A stretch of 64,000 nt of DNA from Alopecurus myosuroides. Taxonomy: Eukaryota; Streptophyta; Magnoliopsida; Poales; Poaceae. Shown piece by piece: positions 36,613 to 47,585 of the stretch. The notes under the pieces are model-generated. The model saw nothing but the letters and a program-made list of their open reading frames with translations, searched no databases and was not told where the DNA came from. A program made the translations under genes and the position numbers. The DNA lies in NCBI GenBank assembly GCA_028641055.1, contig CM054060.1:209150445-209214444 (forward strand), in the 5' to 3' direction. Numbering within the stretch: position 1 is the first letter of the stretch; each line of letters opens with the position of its first letter.

Positions 36613-39600
36613 TTACATCTGCACCCGGCATCCCAGGGATCTGACAAGTGTTTGAGGATAAAGATGCAGGAATTTAAACAACAATGGATGAGGTAGTGTC
36701 CGTCTCGGTGCTTGTAGGCGCCACGGCTCGGTAGAAGGAGTTGTGGAGACAGGCTCTAGGGTAGATGAAGTTGGAGTAGCGGAGGCCGGATCGGATGCCA
36801 AGTTGGTGGCTTGAGCAGCGGAAGCGCTGGGAAGAGGGTAGAGCTCGGAGGTGACGTTCTCGGTTGAGGCCCCGGTCGCGCCCAACTCGGGAGCGGGATC
36901 GTCGATCACCATCTCGGTGGTGACAATATCCTTCTGTGCCGCGGGCTGCGACTCAACTCGGGCCTCGTTCGAACCAGCTGATGGCTTGACGATTTCCGGG
37001 CCAGTCTCCATCCCGGACTCCTCCACGGTATTGCGCTGCTCGGTCCCCTCTTCCTCCGCTTCCTCGTGCTCTGTTTCATCGTGCTCTGCCTCCTCGTCAC
37101 CCAAGTTGCTGTCGTCGCCGGCATCTTCACCGCCCTCAGCTTCTTCCTGCTCCTTGTCATCTTCTTCAATGTCAGTATCCGTCTCTGTGGGGCCGTCAAT
37201 GTACTGGTTGGTCTCAGCATATGACGCGAGCTCGTAGGCCACCTCCTTTCGGCGCTAGACACATTCATCCCGGCCAGTCCACTTGGAGCCATTCCTGAGG
37301 GAGCCAATCCTGTCAAGGTCAAGGTTTTCATACCAAGATAATATGAAGTGCAGGGCTTCATCCGCTCCAGCCCGGGCTGCGGAGGCACGCCACTTCTTCA
37401 GTTCTTCCTTGACGTGGTCCATGTTTGTTGCCATCTTGTTGATTGTGTCTGGCACTTGGCGCTCTGGCCAGAATAATTTGTGCAGATTCATGGCAGTGGG
37501 TACCATGGAGGTGCCCAGACCTTTGAGGGATGTCACCCGGGTCTTGATGTTCAAAATGTGATCATCGATGCTGGCGGACTGATCGGTATCAAGGCCGGAA
37601 GCTGCCCTGGCCCTTCTCGCTTTCTCAACAGCAGTTTCAGCGGCATCGTTGAGGTCCGGGAAGGTATCTGGGTCAGGGCAAGCTAGTTTGAGTTAGAGAG
37701 AAGAACCGGGAAGAAGAAAAACCAAGTAAAAGAAGTCAAAAAAGGCAAAGACCTCCAGAACGAGGGCCCCTAGTCGGGACCTCCAGTCATCAGCGATGTG
37801 CCTGTCCTGGGGACGGCGTGAATCGTTGACCATGCCGTCGAGAGTTTGATTTCTCTCTTTCAGAGATCTGATCTCCCTCTCGATCTCCTGCTTCTCTGTG
37901 GCAGCCCGGTTCCCCACTGTTGTCTTCTCGTTCACCGCAGTAATCCCCAGTCTTGAGCGCATCGGTGAGCTCGAGTTGGAGCTTCTCAACTTCCGCCTTC
38001 TCGGCGTCCAGCTCCACTTCAGCCGGAGTGAGGCACTCCTGGTGTTGCTCTCGGAAGGTTTTGTACTCTTCTGCAGGGAGAGCCACAGGTTAGCAAAGTG
38101 AGCAAGCAACAGAAAATAAGTGAAGAAAAGAGAAGGATTTGTTCACCTTCCAAGGAGGAAATTTTGCTCTGCGCTGATGCAGCCATGACATTGCAGTCTC
38201 GGTGCCTCTCAACAAGCGCCTTGAGCTCACCTACGGAGAAGACAAGGATTGAGCAAAAAGCATAAAACGGGCGTAAGCAAAAAACGCACAAACTGAAATG
38301 CTAGATACTTACTTTCGACAGCGGACAGCTTGGTGGTAGTGTCCGTGGCATTCTTCTCCAGAGCATCCCTCTCGCTCTTCTCAAACTCCAGCACCCGGTT
38401 CCTATCTCTGATAGATCGGTCCGACCACAGGAGCTGGCGGAAAACCTTGGTCCAGGCCTCGGTGCTCTCCTGCAGGGAAGAAGGAAATTTTGTAAGTTTG
38501 GAAGATTTGGCCCGAGTAGATCGCAACTCGGTTGAGCTTTACCTACTCGACCCGAATCTCGGGGACTGGGTGGTAGATAGAAGAAAAGAAGTAAAGAAGA
38601 AAGCTGGCAACTCAGAAAAGTCAAAAGAGGAAAGACACTTACCACGTAGGTCTTTTCAATGTCGTCAGCAGTTTTGCGCAGACACAACAGCTTGCCAGCC
38701 AGGGTGCTGCTGGAGGAGACCACGACCATGCTAACAGGACCAATATCAGCCTTGTTCCACGCTTGCCGGTAATTTTCAAGGTTCCTCAGCTCAACACCGT
38801 CCCATGCGGCGTTGCCGAATTTCGTGTTGTCCCAGGCCTTCTCGATAAATCCTATCCGGTCAAGGATGGCCTCTATGTCTTTTGGGAGCTCGTCTTTGTC
38901 TTCTGCGCGGGGAGTGTTATCTCGGATGGTCAGGGAGGTGTTCTTTCCCTTGGATCTGGAGCGCTTCAGGGCTTTCCGCTCCTTCAAAGCGGCCAACCGC
39001 TCGGCCTCTTGCGACATCTTAATCTTCTGCCGCTCCTGCAACTCGACCCAATAATCTGGGAAGGTGGGAGGCTTCTTGGTGACACTGGCGCCCGAGCCAG
39101 GAGCTTGTTTTTCAGCAGGACCAAATTTGATATTGGTCTGTACCAATTTGGTGATTGGATTAGGGGCCTTTGCCTGCTTGGGCTGGTTGAGTGGCCAGAC
39201 GGTCTTCTTGGGTGGCGGTAGCGGCTGCGCGGGATGCCCACCTTGTTGAGCGCCTGGTTGCTGGAGCTCTAAAGACTGAGGGGTCTGCTGCTGCTATCCG
39301 GCCTGCCGCTTCTCGGCTGGTTGCGGACCGGTTTGCCCTGCGCCCCGTTTGGGTTGCACCCTGGTATGCTGCGAAGCCGTTTTCACGGTTGAGGGTGCTG
39401 ACTGCTTCTTGGATACAGGCTCAGGAGCTTGCTGCGGAGGCGGAGGCATCTTCTTAGTTGGGGGCGCCTAAGGCTGGCTAACCGGGCATCATCTGGCTGT
39501 ACTTGGTCTTGAGGTGGTCGCTGCTCCACAACCCGGTCCTCCGCGGGCGGGGTCCTTGGTCGCTCCTCGACAGGGTTTTCTTCCCGCTGCTCGGCAGCAG

Positions 39601-41891
39601 GATCTGGCTGCTCCATGGCGGTGTCATCTTGCCTCTGCTTGGTAGTGTTATCTATGGTCTCCTCAGCGGAGGCAGCTGGCGGCGTTGGTGGCCTCTTGGT
39701 GGTGGGCTCCTGGGCATCATGCTGGACGCTGGGCTGGGGCTGCTCGGGAGCGTGTTCGGTCTCCATCTCGGTGCCGATGTTCTCAGCGCCAAGATCGTGC
39801 TCTTCTCAAGGAGGGGAGGACATGTGCGTCCTACCCTCTGGTTGTTGGTTCCCCTCATCATCGGAGAGCTCCACGATGTCTCGTGGCGCGCTTCTCTTGG
39901 GGGCTAGTGCGGTGGCGGCCTCAACATCAAGTGCATCACTGAGAGAAGACAAAAAGAGAAGAGATAGAGTCAAAAGGATGCAGAGAAGAAGTCCAGGGAG
40001 AAAACAGAGAGGATTGCAAAAGGCAAGTACTCAGTTCAACTCAGAAGCTCTTACCCGTCAACAGTGGGGCACTTCTTGCGTGTAGCAGTCTGCTTGTTGC
40101 CTGCCTTCTTCCTTATCCTCTTGGCAGGGCGCTCAAGTGCCCCGCTACCCGTTCTCTTCCTCGACTCGGTGGGGACGGCCACGGGAACAGGCGCCACGTC
40201 AAGTGGTTCCTCCCCCTCTTCCAGTTTCGGTTCTTCTGTGATTGAAAGAAGCAAAAATCGAAATGAGAAAAGAGAAAGCCAGGGTGCGCTGCGAGCGAGC
40301 AAGCAAGTGAACTCAATCACCTTCTTCATCATCTGACCAGTCCCGAATAGAGGCATAGCCTCAGGACTTACCATCCTGACCGGCACGGGGGATACAGAGT
40401 GTATCCTGGATGTCATACGTTGTCGCGTCATCCTCGGTCCGGTCTGGCTGCCAGTTCCTCTCGAAGACGGCGTTGTCTTCTTGTTTCTGGCGAGCGATAT
40501 GCTGAAAGGTGCAAATACAAAGCATAATGAGCTAAGTCTCAACAGAGAAATCATACTCGGCCTAGCGTGCAAGTATAAAGCATAAAATGCTAGGGCCTGG
40601 AAGAAAGAACCGAGTAGGTGTTCTACTCGGCCTAGCGTGCAAGTATAAAGCATAAAATGCTAGGGCCTGGAAGAAAGAAACGAGTAGGTGTTCTACTCAG
40701 TCTAGCGTGCAATCACAAAGCACAAAATGTTAAGTCCTAGAAGAGGAACACAAGCAGAAGTTCTACTCGGCCTAACAAGTAAACAGAGAGTATTTGCGGC
40801 TAAGTCCTAAGCAAGTATACTGGTGAAAGCTCTACTCTGGATAGCGTGCCAACATAAAGCATATTAAGCTAAATTCTAGCAAAGGAGCCCTACCCGGGGT
40901 GAAATGCAAACATAAAACATGATGGGGATAAGAGGCGAAGGTAGATTCTACTCGGTACACAGCTAAGAAGTAAAGGATTGAGATCAGCAAGTGTATAGAG
41001 AGGAAAACTTACCTGAGGAATGCGCTTGGTGCGGCTATACGGCACGAAGCCGTAGAACCAGTTGTCGGTGAGCATGGTCCGAAGAATGGACTTAGCCTAG
41101 ATCGCCACCTCCGCTTTGGAGGGCTCGAAGGTGGTCGTCCGGGTGTAGTCGCGGGGGCTGCCCATATAACACATCTTGTGTACCCGGTGTTGGAGCGGGA
41201 GTACCCGGCGCTCCACCCAGCAGGCCACTGGGTCATCTTGGAGTAGTCCTTCCTGCACCAGCATCTGCAGGCGGTCGTCAACCTGAACGGCGTCCTTCAC
41301 CGTCTTCTTGGGGTTATAACCCCAATTCCGCATCTCGGTGGGGGCGATGTAGAGAAATCCCCTTTGCCACTTACGGCAAGTCTCCAGGCCGAGTACACGC
41401 GAGTGGTGCCCAGTGGAGCGCTGGAGTATCATGGCGCTACCCGTCTTGGTCATTTCCTTCGGGGCAGTTGGATTGGAACGATTGGGGACAGTTTGCTGAT
41501 GGAAGAAGAAGAACTTGGCCCATGTATGGGCAGTGGGATAGACGCCAAGGAAGGCTTCGCAGACGACAGCATGAGTGGAAATCGTGGCAATTGCATTTGC
41601 GGGAAGGTGGTGTGGTTGAAGGCCAAAATGGCGGAGGAAATCCTGCATGAATTTGGACATAGGGAGTCCAAATCCACGCTTGAAGTGGCTTAGGAGGACC
41701 ACATACTCACCGGGTTCGGGAGCGGGGACGAGCTCCTTTCCAGGAGGGCGGCAGATGACGCCGGGAGGGACCCGGCGCGTGTTGACTAGCCACTGGCGGT
41801 CCGCCGCCGTCACGTCAGATCCCTCCCAGCCTGCGCGCTCCGGCGCCGCCTCCTCCTTGTGCAGATCTTCGACCACGTTCTCAATATCCAT
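36613..41891 (-). pseudogene. Antisense eight-exon gene of Tat element E1 (copy A), putative gypsy-type transposon domain protein
   Basis: Predicted exons (minus strand): 41891-41013, 40501-40321, 40235-40055, 39938-38643, 38469-38313, 38230-38147, 38070-37753 and 37682-36613. Introns start GT and end AG; five donors are GTAAG type. Exon 1 codes the plant family I recognise as the 'putative gypsy type transposon' domain (Transposase_28), with a G-E-Y-V-V-L-L-S-H-F core and a K-W-Q-R-G-F motif. Exon 3 is Lys/Arg-rich like a nuclear localisation signal, exon 4 Pro/Gln-rich, exons 5-7 predicted coiled coil, exon 8 very acidic. Nonsense codons (41097-41099, near 40354, 37253-37255) and frame breaks in exons 4 and 7 mark it as a pseudogene. 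The exon 7 donor is weak. Function unknown. Confidence 0.8.
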
Positions 41892-42646
41892 GGCGATTCC
41901 TTCGGTGCAGGAGCGAGCGCGTTGAGGGTGAAGATGAAGGCCAGAGGTGGAGGCGAACAGGGAGGATCTCTCTCGCTCTCTATGCGTGGAACGGCGGTGC
42001 GTTGCGAGCTCGCGGTGGCGCTGCTTTCTGTTGCGGAGGCGAAGGAGAAGAGCGAAGGCGAGGAAAGTGCGAGGAAAGAGGCAATGAGGGCGGCGCGGGG
42101 GTATTTATCTCACCGCGGCTGCAGTTGATAATTGGGAACGATCATGGGCAAAATCGTGCTGCGTGGGAGTTAACACGCCCGTTAGAAACACACACAGCGT
42201 GAAATGCGCGCGTAGCGGGCGCAGTTAATCCCACGACGCACGTCGTGGGCTCTCGAGTACATACGTGACATGACACAACGTCTTGTGGGACCATAGGCGC
42301 AGTGATGGGCGCGTGCCACGCAGTCACGCCAGAACCGAGGCGTCGGGTGTACGGTTGCGTGACACGTGCGCGCCCTGGACACGAGAAGATAGAGACGCTC
42401 TGGTTTGAGCGGCAAAGTGCGGAAAAATTCACTAAGTGTTGGGTTCTCAGTGGAACTCAGCATCATGTGGTCTACTCGGTGCCGAGAAGAAAACTCCAAA
42501 GGCCATGATAAGAAAAGTTCGAGTAGAGATTATGGGCGTCCGAGTTAAGGATCAACTCGGCCACATTTGATCATGGAGACAATTTGATTAAAGCTGGCAG
42601 GGCCCAACGAACAAGTTCGCCGGACTCTACCAGCTTCGGGGACTAA
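41892..42646 (-). promoter_or_regulatory. Upstream region of the antisense gene, with TATA box
   Basis: GC-rich region between the antisense start codon and the right LTR. On the minus strand ATAAATA (42102-42108) lies about 210 bp upstream of the ATG at 41891, a suitable place for a core promoter. The region 42170-42640 holds many CACG/CGTG motifs. The E1 PPT (CTTCGGGGACTAA) abuts the LTR at 42646. Confidence 0.5.
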
Positions 42647-44485
42647 TGTCGGGGGGCTACCCCGAGTAGGGGAAAGACTGGTGGTAGAACGGTGATCAGT
42701 GTACGGTTTGCCGGGTAGGCGGCTACCCGGTGATGTAGCCCACCCAACTCCACCAAGTGCACCGATGACAAGATCACGCGCAAAGGCCATCCAGGATAAG
42801 GTGAACTCGCTCCTCTCGTTCTATACTTTCGGTCATGTGGAGGATGGTGCGCTACCTCATGGTTCCACACTTTGCATGCTCAGGTTCAAACCCACCACGG
42901 AGGCCCCAGAAAGCACCCAAAACGATGCGCAAGAAGATACGAAGGAGGGCGGAAGAAACGACATCGCAATCGGAGTCCCGGCGGAGAAGATAGGGGGGAA
43001 AGAGCCCCCCCCCGGCCTCGGGAGCCGGCCAGGCCGGCCTCCTTCCCCCCCCCCCCCCCCCCAGGCCGGACCCCAGGCCGGCCAGGCCGGCCCCTAGGCC
43101 GAGGTGGACCCGAAATGCACGCAAATGACGCCTTTTCGACCCCGTTTTCACCTGCTTCGACCCCCGGCTATATCAGGACGACCCCGAGCTAGATCTAGGT
43201 TTTTAGGGTTGAATTTAAAACATTTGGAGCTCAGCTCTCTTGTATCCCTCTTTGAGGAACTACTCCTCCGGTGTGTACCGAGGAACGTATCAAGGCTACT
43301 CCTCCGACTTCGTTGAGGATCGTATCAAGGCACATCCCAACTACTTGTCCTCTCCCTATCGGGTTTCAGTCAAGAGTTGTCCAATCTTCCTCTCGTTGTC
43401 TTGAGGTTCTATTGGCGTAGTGGTACCGGCTACGGGTGTGAGACGGTTTGTATCAAGGTGAGTTCAGTTGGATCGATTGTTCCATAGGCGGCCCTCGGGG
43501 CTTAGTTGACGGGAGGTTGGATCTTTCGGTTCTTGCGATTTATCCCGATTTGTGTGTTGCCCCACGTTCCCCCATGTTCCCCTTCGATTCCCCATCTCGT
43601 GTTCTTACCGTTCTTCGTGTTCTTCGTTCGTTCTACGTCGATTCGTGAAGATCGGGCCAATCTAGAAGGCCAAGAGAACGTGGGTACCCATGTATCCGGT
43701 TGACGCTACTCGATAGACGCTACTCGGTGATATGTACTGAAGGCCAAGAGAAGATACAAGTGAGGTTCTGGACCGACCGGGTAGAACTCCGGTGGTCCGA
43801 GTAGATGTGAAGCTGTCCTACTTGGGCACAAAGTCAATGGAGCCGTTGTGGGAGATCCCGCGGATCCCGCAGCTGTACAGGCGTGCGGTTCAACTTACTA
43901 GGAGCATGATTATCTGTGCTGATGCGTGGAACAGTGAGGGTAGGCGCCTGTCAAGTCCTGTCACTGACAAGGGGGACATGACATGTCAGTGACCTACCCT
44001 AAGGGCCTGACAGGGTGGACAAGACCTGTCAGGCGGACGGCGCGGCGACTTTCCGCACGGCGTCAGCGGGAACACGGAGGCGTGCGACGTGTGCACAGTG
44101 GTGTTGTCACTTCATATACTTTTAAGTGTAGTTTACTCACTGGCCACCAGTATATAAGGTGGCCAGCCCCCTCCTGCGCGAGGGACATTGGACCAGAGAG
44201 CATTTATTACGAGTCTTAGTGCTACACAGAGCAAGAGTAGGTGGTTGGCTACTCGGCAGAGAGTAGAAATTGTACCGTGGCTACCCAGTTGAGCTATATA
44301 CAGAGAGGTAGGCAGGAGTAGGGGTGTTACCACCACACGAGGGCCCCAAACCTGGGTAGATCTTGATCTTTGCAGTTTTTCTGAGCACGTCTACTCGACG
44401 TGCAATCCCTCCCCGAATACCTACAGCGTCCATCGGCCCCAAACTTTAGCCACCCAATGGCATCTGTCTTCTCCTCACCTCGACA
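42647..44485 (+). repeat. E1 3' LTR with 953-bp insert
   Basis: TGTCGGGGGG ... CCTCGACA, matching 1311-2175 except for the insert at 42731-43683 and a short local duplication of the GACGCTACTCG type near 43705. TATATAAG at 44151-44158 lies in a perfect inverted repeat (44141-44165). Confidence 0.9.
42731..43683 (+). mobile_element. Insert of retroelement-like sequence in E1 3' LTR
   Basis: Absent from the 5' LTR; borders are uncertain by one to two G. The first part (to about 42900) encodes a short peptide starting P-M-T-R-S-R-A-K-A that resembles the tail coded after integrase in many grass retroelements. Next come a run of 18 C (43025-43042), GGCCGGCC repeats, then a leader- or LTR-like sequence. 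No target-site duplication or terminal TG/CA is clear. Not assigned to a family. Confidence 0.55.
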
Positions 44486-46847
44486 GCTGCTTTAAATTGT
44501 TGCTACCAATCGGGTAGTAAGTGTGGTGGTGGTAGTGGAAAGAGAAGAGGAAGGCAAAACCGTGCAGCGACAGATGTATTATCTCAGCGAGGTGCTATCC
44601 AGCTCCAAGCAGAACTATCCACACTACCAGAAGATGACGTATGGCATCTACCTGGGTGCAAAGAAACTCAAGCACTATTTCCAGGAGCATCCCATCACAG
44701 TGGTGAGCACCGCTCCCATCTCTGAGATTACGGGCAACAAGGATGCAAGCGGTCGGGTAGCCAAGTGGGCGATCGAGCTAGCCGCGTACACTCTACTTTA
44801 CACGAGAAGAGAAGCAATCAAGTAACAAACCCTGGTGGATTTCTTGGTGGATTGGGCTGAAATCCATTTTGAGCCTCCCTTGTCGGAAACCAATTTCTGG
44901 AGGATGCACTTTGATGGCTCCAAAGTAAATAAGGGCTCGGTGCCGGTGTGGTGCTCACCTCTCCCAAGCGAGATCAACTCAGATATGTGCTACAGATCCA
45001 TTTCTGGGCGTCCAATAATGTAGCCGAGTATGAAGCAATGTTAAATGGCTTGAGGGTATCCAAGGAGATTGGAGTCCGGCGAATCGTATGCTATGGCGAC
45101 TCGGACCTGGTAGTTCAACAAGTCTCGAGGACTTGGGACACGTTGGATGCCAACATGGCATCTTACCGGTTCCTCGTCCAAAATATGACCGGATTCTTCG
45201 ATGGATGTGAGTTCCATCACATTCACCGAGCTGAGAATGATGCAGCGAATACCCTGTCCAAGTTGGGATCTTCTCGGTAGTTCATCCCGCCGGGGATTGC
45301 TATGGAGCATTTGAGGAAGCCATCCATCAAGCCATCTCCCAACTTGGAGTCAATATTCATTGCAGGGCTACTGGACTCAGAAGCTGTTCCCAGGGAGATT
45401 AATTGGGAGGGCTCAAAAGAGAACCCGGGGACTGCACCATCCAACCCCGGGACTGCCTCTACGAACCCTGGGACTGTCGCATTTATCGAGGGGACCATTT
45501 CTCAGTACTCGGGTACTCGAGGACTCGTCTCCAACTCGGAGCAGGTCATGACAACTGATCCAATGGAAGTGGAAGAACTAGTGTTTCCTATCCGGGAGAC
45601 ACCGAGTTGGGATTTGCCCATATTATACTTTCTAATGGATGGCACATTGCCGAGTGACGAGGTCACAACCAGGCAGATACAGAGAAGATCTAAGGGATAC
45701 ACTATCATCAACAAGGAGCTGCACAATAGAAGCCCTACCGGAGTACTACAACACTATGTTGAACCAGAAGAAGGAGAAGAGATTCTCATAAGAAATACAT
45801 CAAGGAGAGTGTGGGCATCATGCCTTATCTCGGGCTCTGGTCAAGAAGGCATTCCGGCATGGATTCTTTTGGCTCACTGCCCTGCAAGAAGCAGAAGATC
45901 TAGTGAGGAAGTGCAATGGGTGCCAAAGATATGCAAGCAAGATTCATATGCCAGCTTCTGAGTTGAAGACCATCCCTATCACTTGGCCTTTTGCTGTTTG
46001 GTGCTTGGATATGGTAGGCCCTTTCAAGCCAGCTAGAGGCAACATGACCCACATCCTGGTCTTGGTTGACAAGTTCACCAAGTGGATTGAAGTGAAGCCT
46101 ATCCGGAAATGTGATGGGAACACAACAGTGAGCTTCTTGAAGGACATCATTCTTAGATACGGCTACCCACATGGGATCATCACGGACAATGGAACTAACT
46201 TTGCTGAGGGAGCCTTTGCTAGGTTCTGCAAAGAGAAGTGGATCCGGCTAGACGTTGCATCAGCCGCGCATCCGGCTTCGAATGGGAAAGAGGAAAGAGC
46301 TAATGGCATGGTCCTTTCCGGGATAAATCCAAGGCTAATTGAGCCACTACAGCGAACCCCTGGTTGTTGGATGGACGAGTTGCTGGCGGTGTTGTGGAGT
46401 CTAAGGACTACCCCTAACCGATCAACCGGATACACACCATTCTTCCTCGTATATGGAGCTGAGGCTGTGTTGCCCACTGACCTTGAGCATGACTCACCCA
46501 GAGTAACCCTCTATACTGAGGCAGAGGCAAGAGAAACCCGAGAAGATGATGTGGACCTGCTCGAGGAAGCAAGAGAGTTAACTCTGTCCAGCTCAGCTGT
46601 GTATCAACATAACTTGAGAAGATATCATAGCCGGAAAGTAAGCCCAAAGGTTTTCCGAGAAGGAGACATGGTCCTTAGGCTCGTGCAGTGCACAGCCGGG
46701 ATGCACAAGCTATCTCCTCCGTGGGAAGGGCCTTTCATTGTGAGCAAGGCTCTGCACAATGATGCCTATTATCTCATCGACGACAGGCACCACAGAAGAA
46801 TAGGGCGGATAAATCTGGATAGGAAGCCAAACACCCCTGGAATGTAG
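44486..46847 (+). pseudogene. pol: E0 pol continued: RNase H, second RNase H-like domain, integrase
   Basis: Resumes exactly where 1310 stopped. RNase H is open from about 44523 to a TAA at 44823-44825. The second RNase H-like domain is in another frame (44948-45280, ending at TAG 45278-45280), and a linker runs 45302-45961. The integrase frame 45903-46847 contains the D,D35E triad (D36, D95, E131 counted from 45903) and ends at TAG 46845-46847. Integrase joins cDNA to the genome. At least two frameshifts and two nonsense codons break pol. The linker has three NPGT repeats (about 45421-45480). Confidence 0.88.
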
Positions 46848-47585
46848 CTCTACTCCGCGGTTTTCATTCATGAGCAAACATTGTATGTACCCCCTCAACC
46901 GAGTTAAATTCAAGTCGGCACTCCGAATTCGAAATCGGGGACTGCCTTTGCCAAACTTGCTCTGTGTCATTTAATTTATTTTTCTTTGACTACTCGGTTC
47001 TTCTACTCAAAATTTCACGCGTATGTTAAGTAGTCTGTTTAAACCCAAGGGCCAACTCTTTGACTCTGTTGTTTTCCGCAACCCGGCTTCATGGCAAGCA
47101 AGAGAACAAGCCAAAGGTCAATGAATACATGAAAAAACTGCTAAGGAAAAAAGAGTAAAACAACCGAGTAGGGTGTTTTTACTTCTCTGTTTCCCTTTCG
47201 GCTAAGTGGTGGGCAGCCTTAGTATTCAAATCTCAAAGTGGTTAAAGTATCTGAAACTTGGTTTTGGAAATCTTGTGACTCGACTGCCAAAAAAGCCACA
47301 AGTGGCAAGTAAGAGCAAAGACAAAAGAACTAAGTGGATGAAAAAAGCAACTCGGGGACTTGCATTTTAACGCGATCCGCCATTGAGCCAGTCTTGCTAA
47401 AGAAACAACTAAAATTAAGTAGCACGAGGAACCATAAAAGTATTTGATACATCTGCACCCGGCATACCGGGTCTCTGATAAGTGTTCAAGAATAAAAAGT
47501 GCAGGAATATAGGCAATTGTTGATGTGGTCGTCGCGGTGTTGGTTGACTCGGTGGGCTCGGAGGCCGGAGTTGTGGAAGCAGGCT
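46848..47585. other. E0 spacer between pol and antisense gene
   Basis: Counterpart of 36014-36612, similar throughout. Convergent 3' ends of pol and the antisense gene; nothing else seen. Confidence 0.5.

Larger units (their letters stand above)
1311..44485 (+). mobile_element. E1: Tat-type Ty3/gypsy element, 43 kb with nested insertions
   Basis: This is a complete element with both LTRs, a primer site, gag, pol and an antisense gene, inserted into a relative of its own family (E0). About 14.7 kb is its own sequence; the rest is E2 (6453-22705), E3 (23648-35911) and a 953-bp insert in the right LTR. Pol order is protease, RT, RNase H, then a second RNase H-like domain around 23400-23645. A second RNase H is known for the Tat lineage. 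The two LTRs differ at roughly 4-5% of sites by eye. Integrase is missing, and gag and pol carry nonsense codons, so this copy cannot be autonomous. Confidence 0.9.

Noticed and set aside
36851..37237. Ser-rich plus-strand ORFs at 36851-37237, 47683-48045 and 39503-39907
   Set aside because: They are shadows of acidic or Pro/Gln-rich exons of the antisense gene, which has splice sites and a recognisable domain on the minus strand.
40366..40371. GTAAGT in exon 2 of antisense copy A (and 51229-51234 in copy B) as a splice donor
   Set aside because: In copy B the frame reads through it into conserved coding sequence that ends at a better-supported donor shared by both copies (40320 and 51178).
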